From Haliclystus octoradiatus (lineage: Eukaryota > Cnidaria > Staurozoa > Stauromedusae > Haliclystidae), in the NCBI GenBank assembly GCA_916610825.1, contig OU744451.1, positions 23,510,349 to 23,574,348 on the forward strand: DNA of 64,000 bases, read 5' to 3'. Under the pieces are notes generated by a model. The model was not told the origin of the DNA. It searched no databases and saw only the letters and a list, made by a program, of their open reading frames with translations. Of this stretch, positions 10,401-23,000 are shown piece after piece; position 1 is the stretch's first letter; each line of letters begins with the position of its first letter. The position numbers were made by a program, and so were the translations under genes.

Positions 10401-11688
10401 GATTCATAGTGTTAATTGGGGGCATACAATTATTTTTAGAAATTTCAACAACTGCAATAAGGTCGTATCTTACTAAATTTAAATTGAAAGAACCCAATGT
10501 GGGAGGAATGGACCTCAATCAAGAACACTTAGAGACCAGTCTACCCAGAGCCATCTATTTACAAGAGTTGGGACACTCATGCCATTTCTGTTTCTTTTTG
10601 CCTGGACCCGAGCACGTTTTTAACAGTGCGCATGTGCAGGAGAATGCTGTGTATTTTTTTGCAGCCATATTGTATTGTATTTTTTCGCGCGTTTCACTTG
10701 AAATGATTGAGAACCTGTTTCGAAAGAACAAAGATGGCGTCCAAAAATCATGTGACTGGCATCTGTCCAATTGGAGACGATAGTGGCACATGAAAGCGTG
10801 TCCCAACTCTTGTAAATAGATGGCTCTGATTCTACCAGCCAATAGATATGTTAATTTTGTTTCCAAGAAGATGCATAGTGATTGTTAGCCTGCGTACCAG
10901 CCCCCAGGTTTTTTCTGAAACCATAGGGTCCGTGAACTAAAGCGTGACTTTTAGCCCAGCAAGTTCACGAGTTTGGGATATAATTTATGCATTATGTTGT
11001 ATTATCATTAAGATCATTGTTGCTGCTGCTGATGAGTATGACATGTTGACGAAGAGTTGTGATTTTATGACAATTGATCTTTTGTGTGTGAATCGGAGTG
11101 TTAATAATTTACCAATAGTATATAGGTGTTATTTTTTAGGCTAAAAATCACACATTAGTTCACAGATCCTATGGTTTCAGGAAAAACCTCAGGGCTGGTA
11201 CGCAGGCTTAGTGATTGTTGAAGGTTCATGATTTGAAACAAACTATTTTCGATTTCCAGAGTCGACTGTACAGTTGCAAAATTGTCACAAATACAAACAT
11301 TTTATTTATATCGATATCGTGAGAATGATAATAATTATTCAAAATGAACACCGTATCATCATTCCAATAAGCTGTACAATAGTTGTTGACTTTGCACCAT
11401 TTTTGTGAACACCTTTGAAATTAGTTTGTTAGAATTAGCACATTAGGTTTCATTGTAATGTTTTCTTCTTATTACAGATTTGTGATTGGTGATAAATTAA
11501 CTTACGTTGATCTTGGTCTACTTCATATCTTGCGTGCAACGGAATCTCAATTCCCTGATGCATGGAATAGCTTGGATTACATTCCACTGTTAAAGGCACT
11601 CAAAGAAAGATTATCTGCATTGCCTAAGTTGGCTGAATATTTCAAATCAGATAGATGTAGACCATTCAGTGATAACAGCATGATGTAA
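7495..11688 (+). CDS. Cytosolic glutathione S-transferase (sigma/HPGDS-like)
   Basis: Four coding exons seen: 7495-7687, 8264-8398, 9466-9619 and 11478-11688 (stop TAA), with phases 1, 1, 2 that join cleanly into 230 codons plus stop. N-terminal thioredoxin-fold domain: WELHYHDVDFPGRAEFIRL, with a likely catalytic Tyr in LHYHDV; the usual SQTPIICKYVGKQLGL segment supplies the glutathione-binding 'QTPxI' turn. C-terminal helical domain contains GRLAFHGKNHAASYY, the N-capping box FVIGDKLTYVDLGLLHIL and ends CRPFSDNSMM. The family conjugates glutathione to electrophiles in the cytosol or isomerises prostaglandin H2; substrate cannot be told here. The first exon with the start codon is not resolved (phase 0 join expected before GEDKW). 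Introns are filled with MITEs and SINEs. An AATAAA at 12104 fits as polyadenylation signal. Confidence 0.9.
7735..7950. repeat. TTCATGAAC-rich palindromic repeat, degraded
   Basis: Multiple GTTCATGAA/TCCATGGAC words in both orientations around a core GTTAAATGGCCCAATT. Same family as 8966-9350 (interrupted), 13500-13720 and 57494-57690. Confidence 0.55.
8027..8170. mobile_element. GGATCC-family MITE, degraded
   Basis: GGGTCCGACAAAACTACGAATCCTGG start with AAATTCAGAAGAAAATTGA arm and a complementary right arm GCCTCTAGGATTCCAGAAGG. GST intron. Confidence 0.55.
8430..8670 (+). mobile_element. CACTATGAA-ended MITE, copy 1
   Basis: Starts CACTATGAATTTTG and ends CTTCATAGTG, TA outside the left end; 241 bp. 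Direct, similar copy at 9654-9885. It begins 32 bp after the donor of the GST exon ending at 8398. Confidence 0.65.
8790..8965 (-). repeat. tRNA-derived SINE with GGAAGGGCATCTGG core
   Basis: On the minus strand: TAATGGCTAGGGAGTTGAAC (A-box-like), GGGTTCAATCCCAGG (B box), then GTCAGGAAGGGCATCTGG. The last string resembles the conserved core found in vertebrate and cephalopod V-type SINEs (from memory). Tail and duplications not resolved. Confidence 0.6.
8966..9350. repeat. TTCATGAAC-type palindromic repeat split by a TTAA element
   Basis: Left part 8966-9085 and right part 9293-9350 carry GTTCATCAAC, CGTGAACGTTAAATTG, TTCATGAACTG words; the 199 bp element 9090-9288 sits between them. Confidence 0.5.
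9090..9288 (-). mobile_element. 199 bp TTAA-inserted MITE, copy 1
   Basis: Flanked by TTAA at 9086-9089 and 9289-9292. Ends AGGAGCAAAAATGACCGGC and (complement) AGGGGCAAAATTGACCGGC. Nearly the same 199 bp element in opposite orientation is at 58859-59057, and a degraded one at 35622-35810. The TTAA target is that of piggyBac-type elements, but ends alone do not prove it. Confidence 0.85.
9654..9885 (+). mobile_element. CACTATGAA-ended MITE, copy 2
   Basis: CACTATGAAGTTTG ... CAAGCTTCATAGTG, 232 bp, TA outside the left end. Begins 35 bp after the donor of the GST exon ending at 9619, the same relative place as copy 1. Confidence 0.65.
10006..10385 (+). mobile_element. Full-length tRNA-derived SINE (family 1)
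   Basis: Flanked by 12 bp duplications ACATAGCATATC (9994-10005 and 10386-10397). Head is tRNA-like: GATTAGCTCAGTTGGCAGAG (A box) and GGTTCAAATCC (B box), then a long conserved body (TGCGGCGCATCGTTGCGCAT, AAAAGAGCCACTCCTCTAGA) and a 3' end ACCGTCCACATTAC. Other copies: 21093-21388, 41143-41472 and a 5'-truncated one at 16846-17010. Confidence 0.9.
10546..10828. mobile_element. hAT-like MITE with CAGAGCCATCTATTTAC ends
   Basis: Perfect inverted ends of about 30 bp (CAGAGCCATCTATTTACAAG ...). Flanks AGTCTACC and ATTCTACC agree at 7 of 8 positions, an 8 bp target duplication as in hAT elements. Relatives at 17964-18201 and about 42117-42290. No transposase. Confidence 0.75.
10887..11210. mobile_element. 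Foldback element with (T)AGCCTGCGTACC ends
   Basis: Terminal inverted repeats of about 50 bp (AGCCTGCGTACCAGCCC..., then CTGAAACCATAGG). Flanked by TAGTGATTGTT (10876-10886) and TAGTGATTGTT (11209-11219), a 9-11 bp duplication depending on where the end is drawn. Shares end sequence and long duplication with 32132-32381 and 54856-54954; that fits Mutator-like elements. GST intron. Confidence 0.75.
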
Positions 11689-12103
11689 ATTTAAAAACAG
11701 CGATTGATTTCCTGCTCGAATAACAGGTATCACGGCATCATGGACAATTTGCTGTTAGATATTTTATATAGTATCTGGATATTGTAAAGTGTTTTTAATC
11801 ACATAGAAATCAAATTTTTATATGTAATGTTTTTTATTAAATTTGTATTTTCAGAATGTTTTCACGGAAAGAAGATTTTAAAAAAATCGATATAATGAAA
11901 ACTGAATCATTTTGTGATTGAAAATTATTTTCTTCCAAGGATTTTTTTACTGTACTGCTAAGCATCTATTTTACTATTTTAGTTATGTCTAGTTTGGATC
12001 CTATTTTCCAAATTGGTTTGAAATTTGTTTATTGACAAAGACCTTCGTTTTGAAGTTATGAAAATGTTTTCTAGGACACTATGATTGGTTAAAAGCCCTT
12101 TTA

Positions 12104-12109
12104 AATAAA
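12104..12109 (+). promoter_or_regulatory. Likely GST polyadenylation signal AATAAA
   Basis: First clear AATAAA after the GST stop codon, about 415 bp downstream. Confidence 0.45.
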
Positions 12110-12350
12110 GCTATACTCCTTAATTTTGGGTTACACAGATGAGTTTCCATGGCAACATTGTGAATCGAATCAGGAGGGTCAGCTGCCCCTCCCGCCCTTG
12201 AGGCAGAGGGGCAAGGAAGTGCCCTTTTGCATGATTACTATAAACTGTTATTCCAGACTGGAGTGCAAACAATCTAATTTAGTTAGTTTGTATATCCAAA
12301 TAGTGGAATTGAAATTAACAATTACAAGTCATTGACAACATTTCAATATA

Positions 12351-12527
12351 CAGTCGAACCTGTTGTAACGGTCACCTCTCTATAGCGGCCATCTGTCTAT
12401 AATGGTCACTCTTGCAATGCCTAAAATAGTATTTTCTATTGAATCAAACCTGTATATAAAGGCCACCTGTCTGTAATGGTCGATTTATCTACCTCTCGTA
12501 GCTGGCTGTTATATACAGGTTTCACTG
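12351..12527 (-). mobile_element. Pogo-like MITE copy 2
   Basis: CAGTCGAACCTGTTGTAACG start, TTTCACTG end, TA on both sides; minus relative to copy 1. Lies between GST and CTDP1. Confidence 0.85.
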
Positions 12528-12529
12528 TA

Positions 12530-14014
12530 TTATTGAAAAATAAGGAAATGATGTACATTGCAAAATCCATTGCATGCAACCTCATGCTTAATTTTTGCGT
12601 ATGTATATATTTTGTTTGATATCTGACACTGTTCGTAAATTAACAGTGTATAGCGATATCATTATTTTTGATATCGCTATAGCCTGGTTATCAGAAAGAG
12701 GTAATTTGAACACCAATCAAATATAATTACGAAATTCAGATTTCATTCTTACAGTTAGCTACCAGATCACAACATGAAGATGACAGATGTATGAATTTAC
12801 ATCGTATACAGTGAAAGCATTTTTTTTTAATTTGAATTGCTGTAAAGCGCCCACTTGTATAGGGTCAGCTATTGTACGGCTTTGGCACCCCTGATTTGAT
12901 TCAAAAAGAAAACAAACTCATTCCAAAAATTGCAAATAATTCAATATAAGTTTGTTTGTTTAAGTAATTGAGAACTTTGAGGCGGGCAAGAATATGTTTG
13001 TATTCGCACACAAGATTCTTTGAGTCTCCAAAACTGTTCATGAATCATATTTCTCACAAATGAACACTCTCATGAAAAGTCTACCATTTATCAACATGAC
13101 AAGAAAGTAGAATTCAAGCTATGTAAATAACAAGTTGTTTGTTTTAATTAGCTTCGCGATAATGTAATATATTACATACGTTCTTTTTTGATGTTGTTTA
13201 AAGTTGATATTATAATTAAGCAATATATTTACAATATATTTATATATATAGATGTGTGAATTTATACAATATTTATAATGTACAATATAATTAACAAGCA
13301 ATGATAAATAATCACATTAATGTTATTATGCTTAATATTACATTATAAACTATACAAAGATAATATATTCAATCCATATTTTTTATCTATTGATATTAAA
13401 ATATACATTTCATTGGTTAACATAAAAAAATGATTGATTTAATACAAAAAATGTTGCCACAAATATTTCATTGAGAAATAAAAATATGTTGGCACATTCC
13501 CCCAATGTTTTCTGTTTAATATTCATAAATTCTATGCTGAAAAAACGAAATTCATGCGGAAAACAGTTCATGTGTTCATAAAACGTTGAATAGGCCCATG
13601 TTCATGAACTTTTCATGCTTCCTCATCAGCTTATAATTCAAAATTCGTCATAACTTCATGAAAATTGAACCATTTAACGTTCATGAACTCATGAACAGCA
13701 GTTTTTGACAGGGGAATGCAACATGCAGTCAAGAATTTTTTACGCTGTCTTCCTAATTGTCTGTTCATTAAATAAGATTTTTTAAACTTATTGGGGGAAC
13801 GAACTTGATATTATGAATTTGTGACACAACATTTTGTATTAAAATATGTAAATATCTTGTATAAAGAATAAACCAGTCTAAATTTCACGTAACGTATGAT
13901 AATAATTAATTAAATCCAGTATGACTTCCAATGGGCTTAAATAGTACGGCAACTGGATTCAAAAATGTACTATCTTCAAATATCGATATCTAATCTGTAT
14001 GTAGGCCAGGCTAT
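12530..14014. other. Spacer between the convergent GST and CTDP1 genes
   Basis: No coding exon. 13110-13420 is very AT-rich. 13500-13720 is a degraded TTCATGAAC palindromic repeat with the family core CATTTAACGTTCATGAAC. Nothing else recognised. Confidence 0.5.
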
Positions 14015-17000
14015 TTATTCACACTCATCACTGATTTGTCGATCTAACATAGCGACAATAGTAGATTCATCTTCTGATGGTGTATCCGTATCGTCACCAC
14101 TTGATTCAGTACTGCTACTGCTACTACTATTAGAACTAGAATCAATTTCAATAACATTACGTTCTAAATCGTCTGATAATAATGATTTCTTTGATTGTGG
14201 TTTCTGATCTGAACCTAATTCATTATCATGTTTCCGTTTGCGGCGGATATGTTTCATTTGAGGTAATGGCACTTCTTGACTATCACTTGATTCTGATACA
14301 CTGCCCAATAAATTGCCTTCTTCGTCATCAGCATCGCAATTCTCATCACTTCCTTCGTCACTCTGCATAAAATCTTCAACTTCTTTGTCCATTTCGTCTA
14401 ATTCAGCTTTTGAGAAATTCGTCAAAGGATTCAAAACCGACATTATATCTTCATCAGTAGGGGCATTTGTTAACGGCGAAATAGATAATGACTTTTGATC
14501 CACATTTTCTTGACCTAAACGTTGCGGAGTACCTCTTCTTGATGGTGGTGGTGTTTCTGTATATTCCTGTCCACGGTCAGGCACAGGAAACAACTCTTCG
14601 TTAACCCATTCCCACCGTTCGTAACAGCACCATAACCAATCAGGATTTACCAACTTGATACCTTCACATTTTTCAGCAATGTAAGCTTTTTCTGTACCTC
14701 GACGAGCGGCAACAACATGCGTTGTACGTTCATTCAGATTATCTTTACCTGGCAAAGTTATTTCCTTTGTCACTCTTGCGCCCAGAGCTACAGCAATTTT
14801 AAATGCTGAGCTACGTTCAATTGGCACATGAACAGGTATTACGCCAGTAAAAACAATTGATACACCGTTTAGAGTTTGAAATCTTAGTTGTGGAACAACA
14901 CAGCGCACGTCAGGGTTCATTGTTGCTTGTGTACAATATCGAATAATATCATGATCACTGCGAGCTGTTCCACCCTTTTCTTTTATGGCGTCAAGTGTTG
15001 AATAGAATGTCATGTGGATTCTTTGTAGAATATCTTCCAAATAGAACAAATGGTCATCAAGATCAATAGGATCACGATATGAATCTAAACCAACAAAAAT
15101 AGATAACTTTAAACACATTACAGTGAAACCTGTATATAACGGCCAGCTACGAGAGGCAGATAAACTGACCATTATAGACAGGTGGGCTTTATATACAGGT
15201 TTTGTTCAATAGAGAATATTATTTTAGACATTACAAGAGTGACCACTATAGACAGGTGGCCACTGTATAGAGGTGACCGTTATAGCAGGTTTGGCTATAG
15301 TGATTTTATATTGAATTTACTTTTTACGTCATTGTATAATTGTCTATTGTTATTCATTTCCTGTAAATCTATGTGTGTGTAAACTGTACCACATAAACGT
15401 CCTCTTTTACGTCTTGTTGTTATACTGTCGTGTCTATTGTATAAAGAGCTCATATTTAATCTAACAATGATAATGATGATGATTACTAATCATTTTACAA
15501 TACCTTCATGTTGATGATCCGTATTCACTGCTTTCTCAGATACAGAATTATCAATTGGTACATCAACATCAATGTTTTTTTCCGCAGCATTACTATCATC
15601 AGTATTTTGTATTTCTTTACCGTTTTCTTTGGGTTTACTCCCCCTCCCCTCGGAAATAGAATCTTCAATAGAAGTATCACCATTTACATTCTTATCAGAA
15701 ACACTTTCTAGATTTTCTTTGCTTTCAACCGTTTCTTTTTCAAAATTTTTCTCTGGATAATCTGTTGTCGAATTTCCATCTGAGTTTTCGGTTCCTGTAT
15801 TTTCATCTGGTATTTCTGTTTTTAAATCTGCGTCTGCATTTTCTGGTTTTTCATCTGACTTTGCTTCTACGCTATTTTTGTCAGTATTTTCATCAAGAGT
15901 TTTTTCATCTGAAGCAGGTTTACCAAATGGTGGATTTTTAACTTTAGCTTGATTTAGTAATGGAGCACCTGGAGTATTGATATCTCCAATACCAGTAAAA
16001 AATCGATATGGTTTAACAGCAACTAAATTCGGAGCAGAATGCCAAACATCTTCTCTATCATCTATGATACAAACCATATGATCTCCGCATGGAAATAGAG
16101 CTCTGCAAAAATGGAAAAGATAAAATATTGAGAATACTTTAATACAACAGAAATACAATCAAACCTGATATGGTAACTGTCTTTATACTATTACTTGCTC
16201 AAACCGTAGAGCAACGATTCGAATCCCTCAGTCAAGTCACCTTTGATGTTATCTAGACTATATTAAAGCATGCATATAACAGCCAGCTATGAAAGGTAGA
16301 TAAATTGACCACTATTTGGAGGTGATCTTTACATACATGGTTGATTCAATGGAAAATACTATTTCACACATACTAAAAGTGCCCAATATATGCAGGTGAC
16401 CGCTATATAGAGGTGACCGTTATAACCGTTTTGACTGTATTTGATTGATTGTAAATCTACAATGTCATACATGGTTGATGTTTCATTCAAACGAACACTA
16501 ACTAACCTCAAATCTTGTGATTTTGTAAACGGATTAAAGCATTCATCTCTTGATCGTATTCTGTGTGCAAATAGCTTCTGACTTGGATCCAAGAACTTAA
16601 CTATTGTATGAGCATACATACGAGATCCCATTGTAAAGACATGAAGTTCAAATAATTTTGAAACAGTTTCGAGAAATTGTTTAGCACCAGGACGGAATTT
16701 TGTGTGATAATAAAGATCTTTTCCTGGCAATTGAAAATGATACATATCCTATAAATAGAAACACAATACATGGGTTAGGGGGTGGAGGTTAACATGAAGT
16801 GGGCCAGCCTGACAAGGTGGCGTGACACCTTTGAATTGTTGCGCACTGACAATCGAGGCCCGTCTGCCATGGAATCTGTTGAAATTGATCTGCGGTGTCG
16901 CTGCTGAGGTCAGTCAGTAAAGAGTGTTTACAATCACTGCTCTAAACGAAAAGAGAAGCTCCTCTAGAAATGGAAGAGTGGTACGGGCGCCTTCAGGAGG

Positions 17001-20000
17001 GCGATAAAGTAATGGCATTACCTTTGCATGGTCAGATCAACATACACTATAGTTCGTCTCACCTGGGTAAGTACCACAGTTTGGTGGGCCAGCCTTGTTT
17101 GTCGCTTTATTTACGCCAGCGCAACGAATAGGTAATATTGAATGTAAATCCTTGTTTGCAATAAATCTAACATTTTAGCTAATGACATCAGGTTATGAAA
17201 TATTCCCATATAAACAGGTGGCATAATAAGGCTGTCTCACCATCGACTTTGACTGGGCTAGCCCGACTCATGCACATTATACACGCTATGAACACTTTAA
17301 CATGCACATTGATTTGATTGGATTCAATGAACATTTACTTGAAAGTATCTACTATCTAACGATATGGATGATCTTACATGTACGGGGGAGGATCTGTTGA
17401 AAATGTTTAAGATATTTCTATTTTATAAATCAAGTATTGAGCACTATCTTGTGCAATGTGGATTATATAAACACTCGGGTTGCTACAAGTCACTTGTTTT
17501 CATATTACCAATATTGCACAGAAAGTATTTAACATTGGTATAGTATTAATTTACCTTTGATGATGTAAGAACTGGATCAACAGTTGTGTGGATAAGGGTT
17601 TGATCCAAATCAACAACAAGTGCAAGTTTTCGAGTACGTAGGAGGGCTTTTTCGTCTTGCTTAGCAATTCTAGTAGCTTCCTAAACAAAATTTAAGACAG
17701 TTAAACAAGTTAGAAACAATCTTCAAAGTTAAATGCATTATCTAGTACAGTGAAACCTGTATATCACGGCCAACTAAAAGAGGTAGATAAATTGACCACT
17801 ATAGACAGGTGGCCTTTATATACAGGTTTGATTCAATAGAAAATACTATTTTAGACATTGAAAGAGTGACCACTATAGACAGGTGGCCGCTGTATAGAGG
17901 TGACCATTATAACTGGTTTGACTGTATAGAGTTCTAGGAGATGACGTCTAGTCTCATAAATACCAGTGCCATCTATTTATCGCTCCTGGCTCTCATTGGA
18001 GAGAAGCAGATCACATAAATTTATGGACGTCATTTTGTTCCATCAAACCCAGGATCGCGAAATTTGAACAAAACTTGCAAAAATAATATCATGAATTTAA
18101 AAAACTTTTTGTTCAAAAGTAAAACCTTGATTTCAATGGAATGAGAATGGTAATGTTTGCACCCCCGCGAGTTTCCTAACTCTTATAAGTGGATGGCTCT
18201 GAATCAATACGGATAACCCAGGGCCCCAACAGATCATCATATTTCTGAGTGCTCTGCATTAATTTATTTTACAGGAACAGCTTCCTCCCTGTTTTTAAAA
18301 ATACGTTTTTGATTGGCCAGTTAATTGACAGTAGAAAAATCGGGAAAGGATGTAAGGAAGGGTTATTATACGTATGTGCATACCAAAGTCTTAAGCATAT
18401 TCAGATTAACAACTCAGCAACATGTCAATTGTACTTGATGATAACAGTATTATACAGTCAAACTTGCTTAAAATAACCCTTTTTTATTGTCCTATTTGCT
18501 TAAACATCCCCACATAAAACTGATTTCTATTCTCCATACACACTTTCATAGTTATAGTTCTCTCTGGATTAATGTCTCACATGTATTACATAGTGACAAT
18601 GATGGATTTACGGCAAGATTATTGCCTTCAAAATTGCAACCCCTTCTTGCGACTCCATATTTCTTTTAATATCTGTATATTAAGCTCAACTCTATGTCTT
18701 ACCTCAGCACTGACAATTAATTCCGGAATATTGTGTACCATAGGAACAGCTGTTCTGATTGGCTCAATTAAGTCTCCAGGCACAAGTGGATCTCTATAGA
18801 AAATTTCAAAATATAATTACATTAAACTGAACATGGTCCTAATAACAATATTAATAATAATATTAATACAGTGAAACCTGTTCAGAGGATTACGATAATC
18901 CAGCGCGTATATTTGTCGCAGGCTGTCACAAAGTGCGGGATCCTGGGAACCTGGTTCTCGGAAGGGTAGAACAAAATCAGAAGGTTTCCAATCTTATCAT
19001 GATTATTTTCTTATTCAAAATTTATAATTTTTATGCATGTTTTGAAATCCATGCATCTTGCTTCAAAGTAAGTCAAATTTCTGAAATTTTAAGTTCAATT
19101 CGTATAAACTATGAAACATTATAAATTTAATCCCCGAAGATCAAAACTTTTGTGACACCCTGATTAGTCGCATGCGCAGATAAATAGCGGATTCTGGGAC
19201 AGAGAATCCCGGAAGGCTAGAACATATATAGTAGGAGGGGGAAAACATAGTTGTATCTAAGTTCTTTTAATCAGAAGAAAAATCATTTGCTTTTGCGTGG
19301 ACAGAGAAGTAGAACTATTCAGTTTTTGTCATATTTTTATGACAATAACTGTAAAATGTGAAAGCGTTTACATGATGAAATCACCAGAAAACGTTGGCGT
19401 GATGAAATCGCCTGGAAAAGTTTGGAAGGGAAAATTAGAATCCCGAAAGGAAACATATTTTTATAGTTCCCCTCATTAGGACCCTCATTTTATAGTATAA
19501 GTCTCATGGTGATTTTTCAAGCAAATATATGGCTTGTATTCCGAGGCGTGCGATCGCACGCGCACACCTCCGCACACGCCTCCGCGTTCCAAGGCGTGCG
19601 ATCTATCGCACGCCTACTTTCTTTTCCTTTTTTCGAATATATCAATGTGAAGCTTTATTAAAGCAAACAAAAATTTATTTTTATTAGGGATGCAATTCGA
19701 TTATTTAAATTAATTTTAAATATGCTTGTTTCCAAATATAAAGCAACCTTTCTTGGATAAATTTTTCTTCAAAATCAAATGCTCTTTTCGCCGATATAAA
19801 ATACGAAACAAACACGCAACAAATCATTCAAAGCGACGTCTTTTGCATGCTTGAATGGTCTACGGAACTCCCCCTAATTACCATAACAAAGAAGATCTCA
19901 AGTTACGCGCCATTAGTTCTATTCCAGACTCTGTTGCTATGACAATTAATTGATCGAACAGACGTGATGAAGCATAAAGCGCGTTGAATAACATGAATTC

Positions 20001-23000
20001 TGTAAACTATGTCGAAGCAAACTGAGCGAACAAACTGTTATATCTATGTATTCAAAATCTTTTTCAAAATCTATGTAAAGATAGTTAAGTTGAATTTGAT
20101 GTTTTCAACACATTTCTTGCAGTCGTGGAAAAGGTTTTGTTTGTGTTTTTATTGTCTACTTGCATGGTAACAAATAGAACAAGAGGTTTTGATTAATTTT
20201 CCAATTAGAATCGAATAATGCATTGTCGAATATTCGACTACTGTTTTGACTTTCGCCTAATTTTTATTGTATTGAAATTCAACACCTTGAAAAAAGTTAC
20301 TAGTGTGATATTGTTAGAAAAAGTTACTGCCTTTCAACTTCCTGTTTTATTAGAATCAATCAAGCGAATAACTGTGAAATGAGATCTTCAGGCAGGAGTG
20401 TTTTCAAAATTGTGTTTGTTTCAATATTACATTAAAAACGCAGAATTTTTTTAGCTTGAATATAAAATCCTTAACTTTAAATAATAAATGTGATGTCTAG
20501 TTTGTATTTATCACCAGTAAAAACAATTTGTAAAACAGCTTGAAATCGTGTTGCCCTGACAATCGGTTATCGTGTTGTCGTGGTAACAAATGATCGCACG
20601 CCATCGCACGCCTTAGATTTCTGGGGCGTGCGTTTTGTCGCACGCGTGTGATTTCAGGAATACAAGCCATGAGCAAATAAGTAGAATTTATTGATTTTTA
20701 GACGACACCTTGTTAATTTAATAAGTGGAACCAAACATGAAATATGGAAAAAATCAAAAGTAATTTTAAAATAATTTCCAAGCATTTCTAGAATTTGACA
20801 CAAAAATATGTAGCCTAGATTATTTGTGAAATATGAAAACCATTAAACACCGCCAGATCCTGGAGAAGGAGTTCAGTAAAGAGTAATTTATTAACAATCC
20901 AATTATTAAAAAACGGCCATTTTAAATAACATTTCATTTATTAATATTGTACAATTCAATAAATAACAAATCAAATGAGCTAGGTAAACTATTTATGTTT
21001 AAAACTAAATAACTTGTTGTTCTTGATATCTCACTCCTTTCTAAACGAGTGAAAAAATTCTAGCATGTTTTCTACGTCTGTCGTAAAAATGTAATGTAGA
21101 CGGTGTCGCCCTACCGAAGGCACCCGTACCACTCCCCTATTTCTAGAAGAGTGGCTTTTTTCGCTGAGAGCAATGATTTTAAACGCTCTTTGTTGATCTC
21201 AGCCGCGACACTGCAGATCAATTTCAACAGATTTCATGGCAGATAGGTCTTGATTGTCAATGCGCAACGATGCGCCGCAGCTACTCGCAATGCAATTCCC
21301 GCTGGACCTTAGGGGGATTTGAACCACAGTCGATCAGATATGATCCGCTCTGAAGTTCGGTTGCTCTGCCATCTGAGCTAATCCTCCCTCCCTAACGTCT
21401 GTCGTCAAAACATGAAAAAGGCTACTGAAACATGGGCAAAGAAATACTGATGTTTTGTTTTGTATTTCAGTTGTATTTGTTTTGTATTTTAAAGTCGCAC
21501 CACTTGATTTTAAAGTGCGACTTATACGGGTTGGATTACGGTAACAGCTAGCTATGTGACATAGATAGATTAACAATTATTATCAGATTGCCTTAATATG
21601 CAGGATTGTTTCAATAGAAAACACTGTTTAGACATTGCAAAAGTGACCACTATGGACAGGTACCTGATCTGTATAGAGGTGGTCGCTATAACAGGTGACT
21701 GTCCAGTGGGCTTGTCCAACAAAGTTCAGTTTTTGGAAAAGTTATCAGAGTCTGACGGCAATGAGGGTGGGTTCACTGTACGTAGATTATAGATTGCTAT
21801 TTAAGCAAATTTAAAAAGACTTTATCACTGTGTTTTTGATTTATGCGTCAAACCTCAACAAAAAATTCAGAAGCAAAAAGTTGATTTTGTTCTATGACTC
21901 CGGAAGGCTTAACTTTTTCTCAGACATTGAAAGTTACTCTGTTTACAAAAAATCAACTTACTTTCTCAAATCAGCTCCACAATCACAGCACATCTCTTTC
22001 ATAACTGTTTTGTGAGTACATTGTTCTTCAATCATTTCAAGAACTGCACACCTGTAAATCAACGAGAATATGAAAGCCTACAAAAGTCAAAGAATGAAGT
22101 ACAGTTGAATCCGGCAATAACTGTACGCTAAGGAGACACCATTTTACCGGTTTTGGCAAAACCGGTTGTTAATATTTAGCAAAGTTTGACCGTAAATTAC
22201 TTGACAAATCTCATTTACTCTGAAAATAATTAACAGAGTTGAATCACAATGCTTTGCGATATAAAAAAAATCATTTACGATCTATTCAAAGAACGTTTAG
22301 TTGCAAAGGAATAAATCAAAGAAGTTTTGTTTTCAATAAATAAGATCTACATTTAGAAAGAACAGAACACAATATAAATAGGCCTAATAAACTATTTTAT
22401 TGTACAAAAAACGCTAAAGAATCAAAAAAAATTTTTACCATTAATTGATTCAAAATTTCATAGTCGATTCATGAAAACAAAATCGATTAATCGATTAATC
22501 GATGAATCGGACCGACCCCTAAAGTTAATACTGTATAAATTTTTGTAATTAACAAATTTAATACGCCATTCACGCATATAAATTTCCACGCATATAATAG
22601 GCCTACACCATTTTTATCATAACCATGGAAAAGAATTATTCTTTATGGCTTCTGCATCTTCATAACAAACAAAATAATTGAGATTTTTTGTATAGAAGGT
22701 GTCATAAATCTTATTTTAAAAATTCCAGAAATAATCGAAACATAAAGCATTCGATCTATCTAAGCTTTGATTAGTATATAGAAGGATCTGATAAACAAAG
22801 AAGAGTTTTAATTATTCAAAAAATCATACAAAATAGTAGGCTATCTTGAATAAATATTCATTATTTTATAAATTAACTATTGCTTATTGCAGGCAAGTCT
22901 CAATCTTTATGTAAATATAAAATATTGTTCCTGTGCTATATTGATGAATATAGACCTCATACTGTACTTAATAAATAAATCAGTATTTTTATTTTTACAA

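Noticed and set aside
10409-10866. ORFs of 124 and 103 codons on opposite strands
   Set aside because: Both lie across the hAT-like MITE 10546-10828; the two share residues because of its inverted ends.
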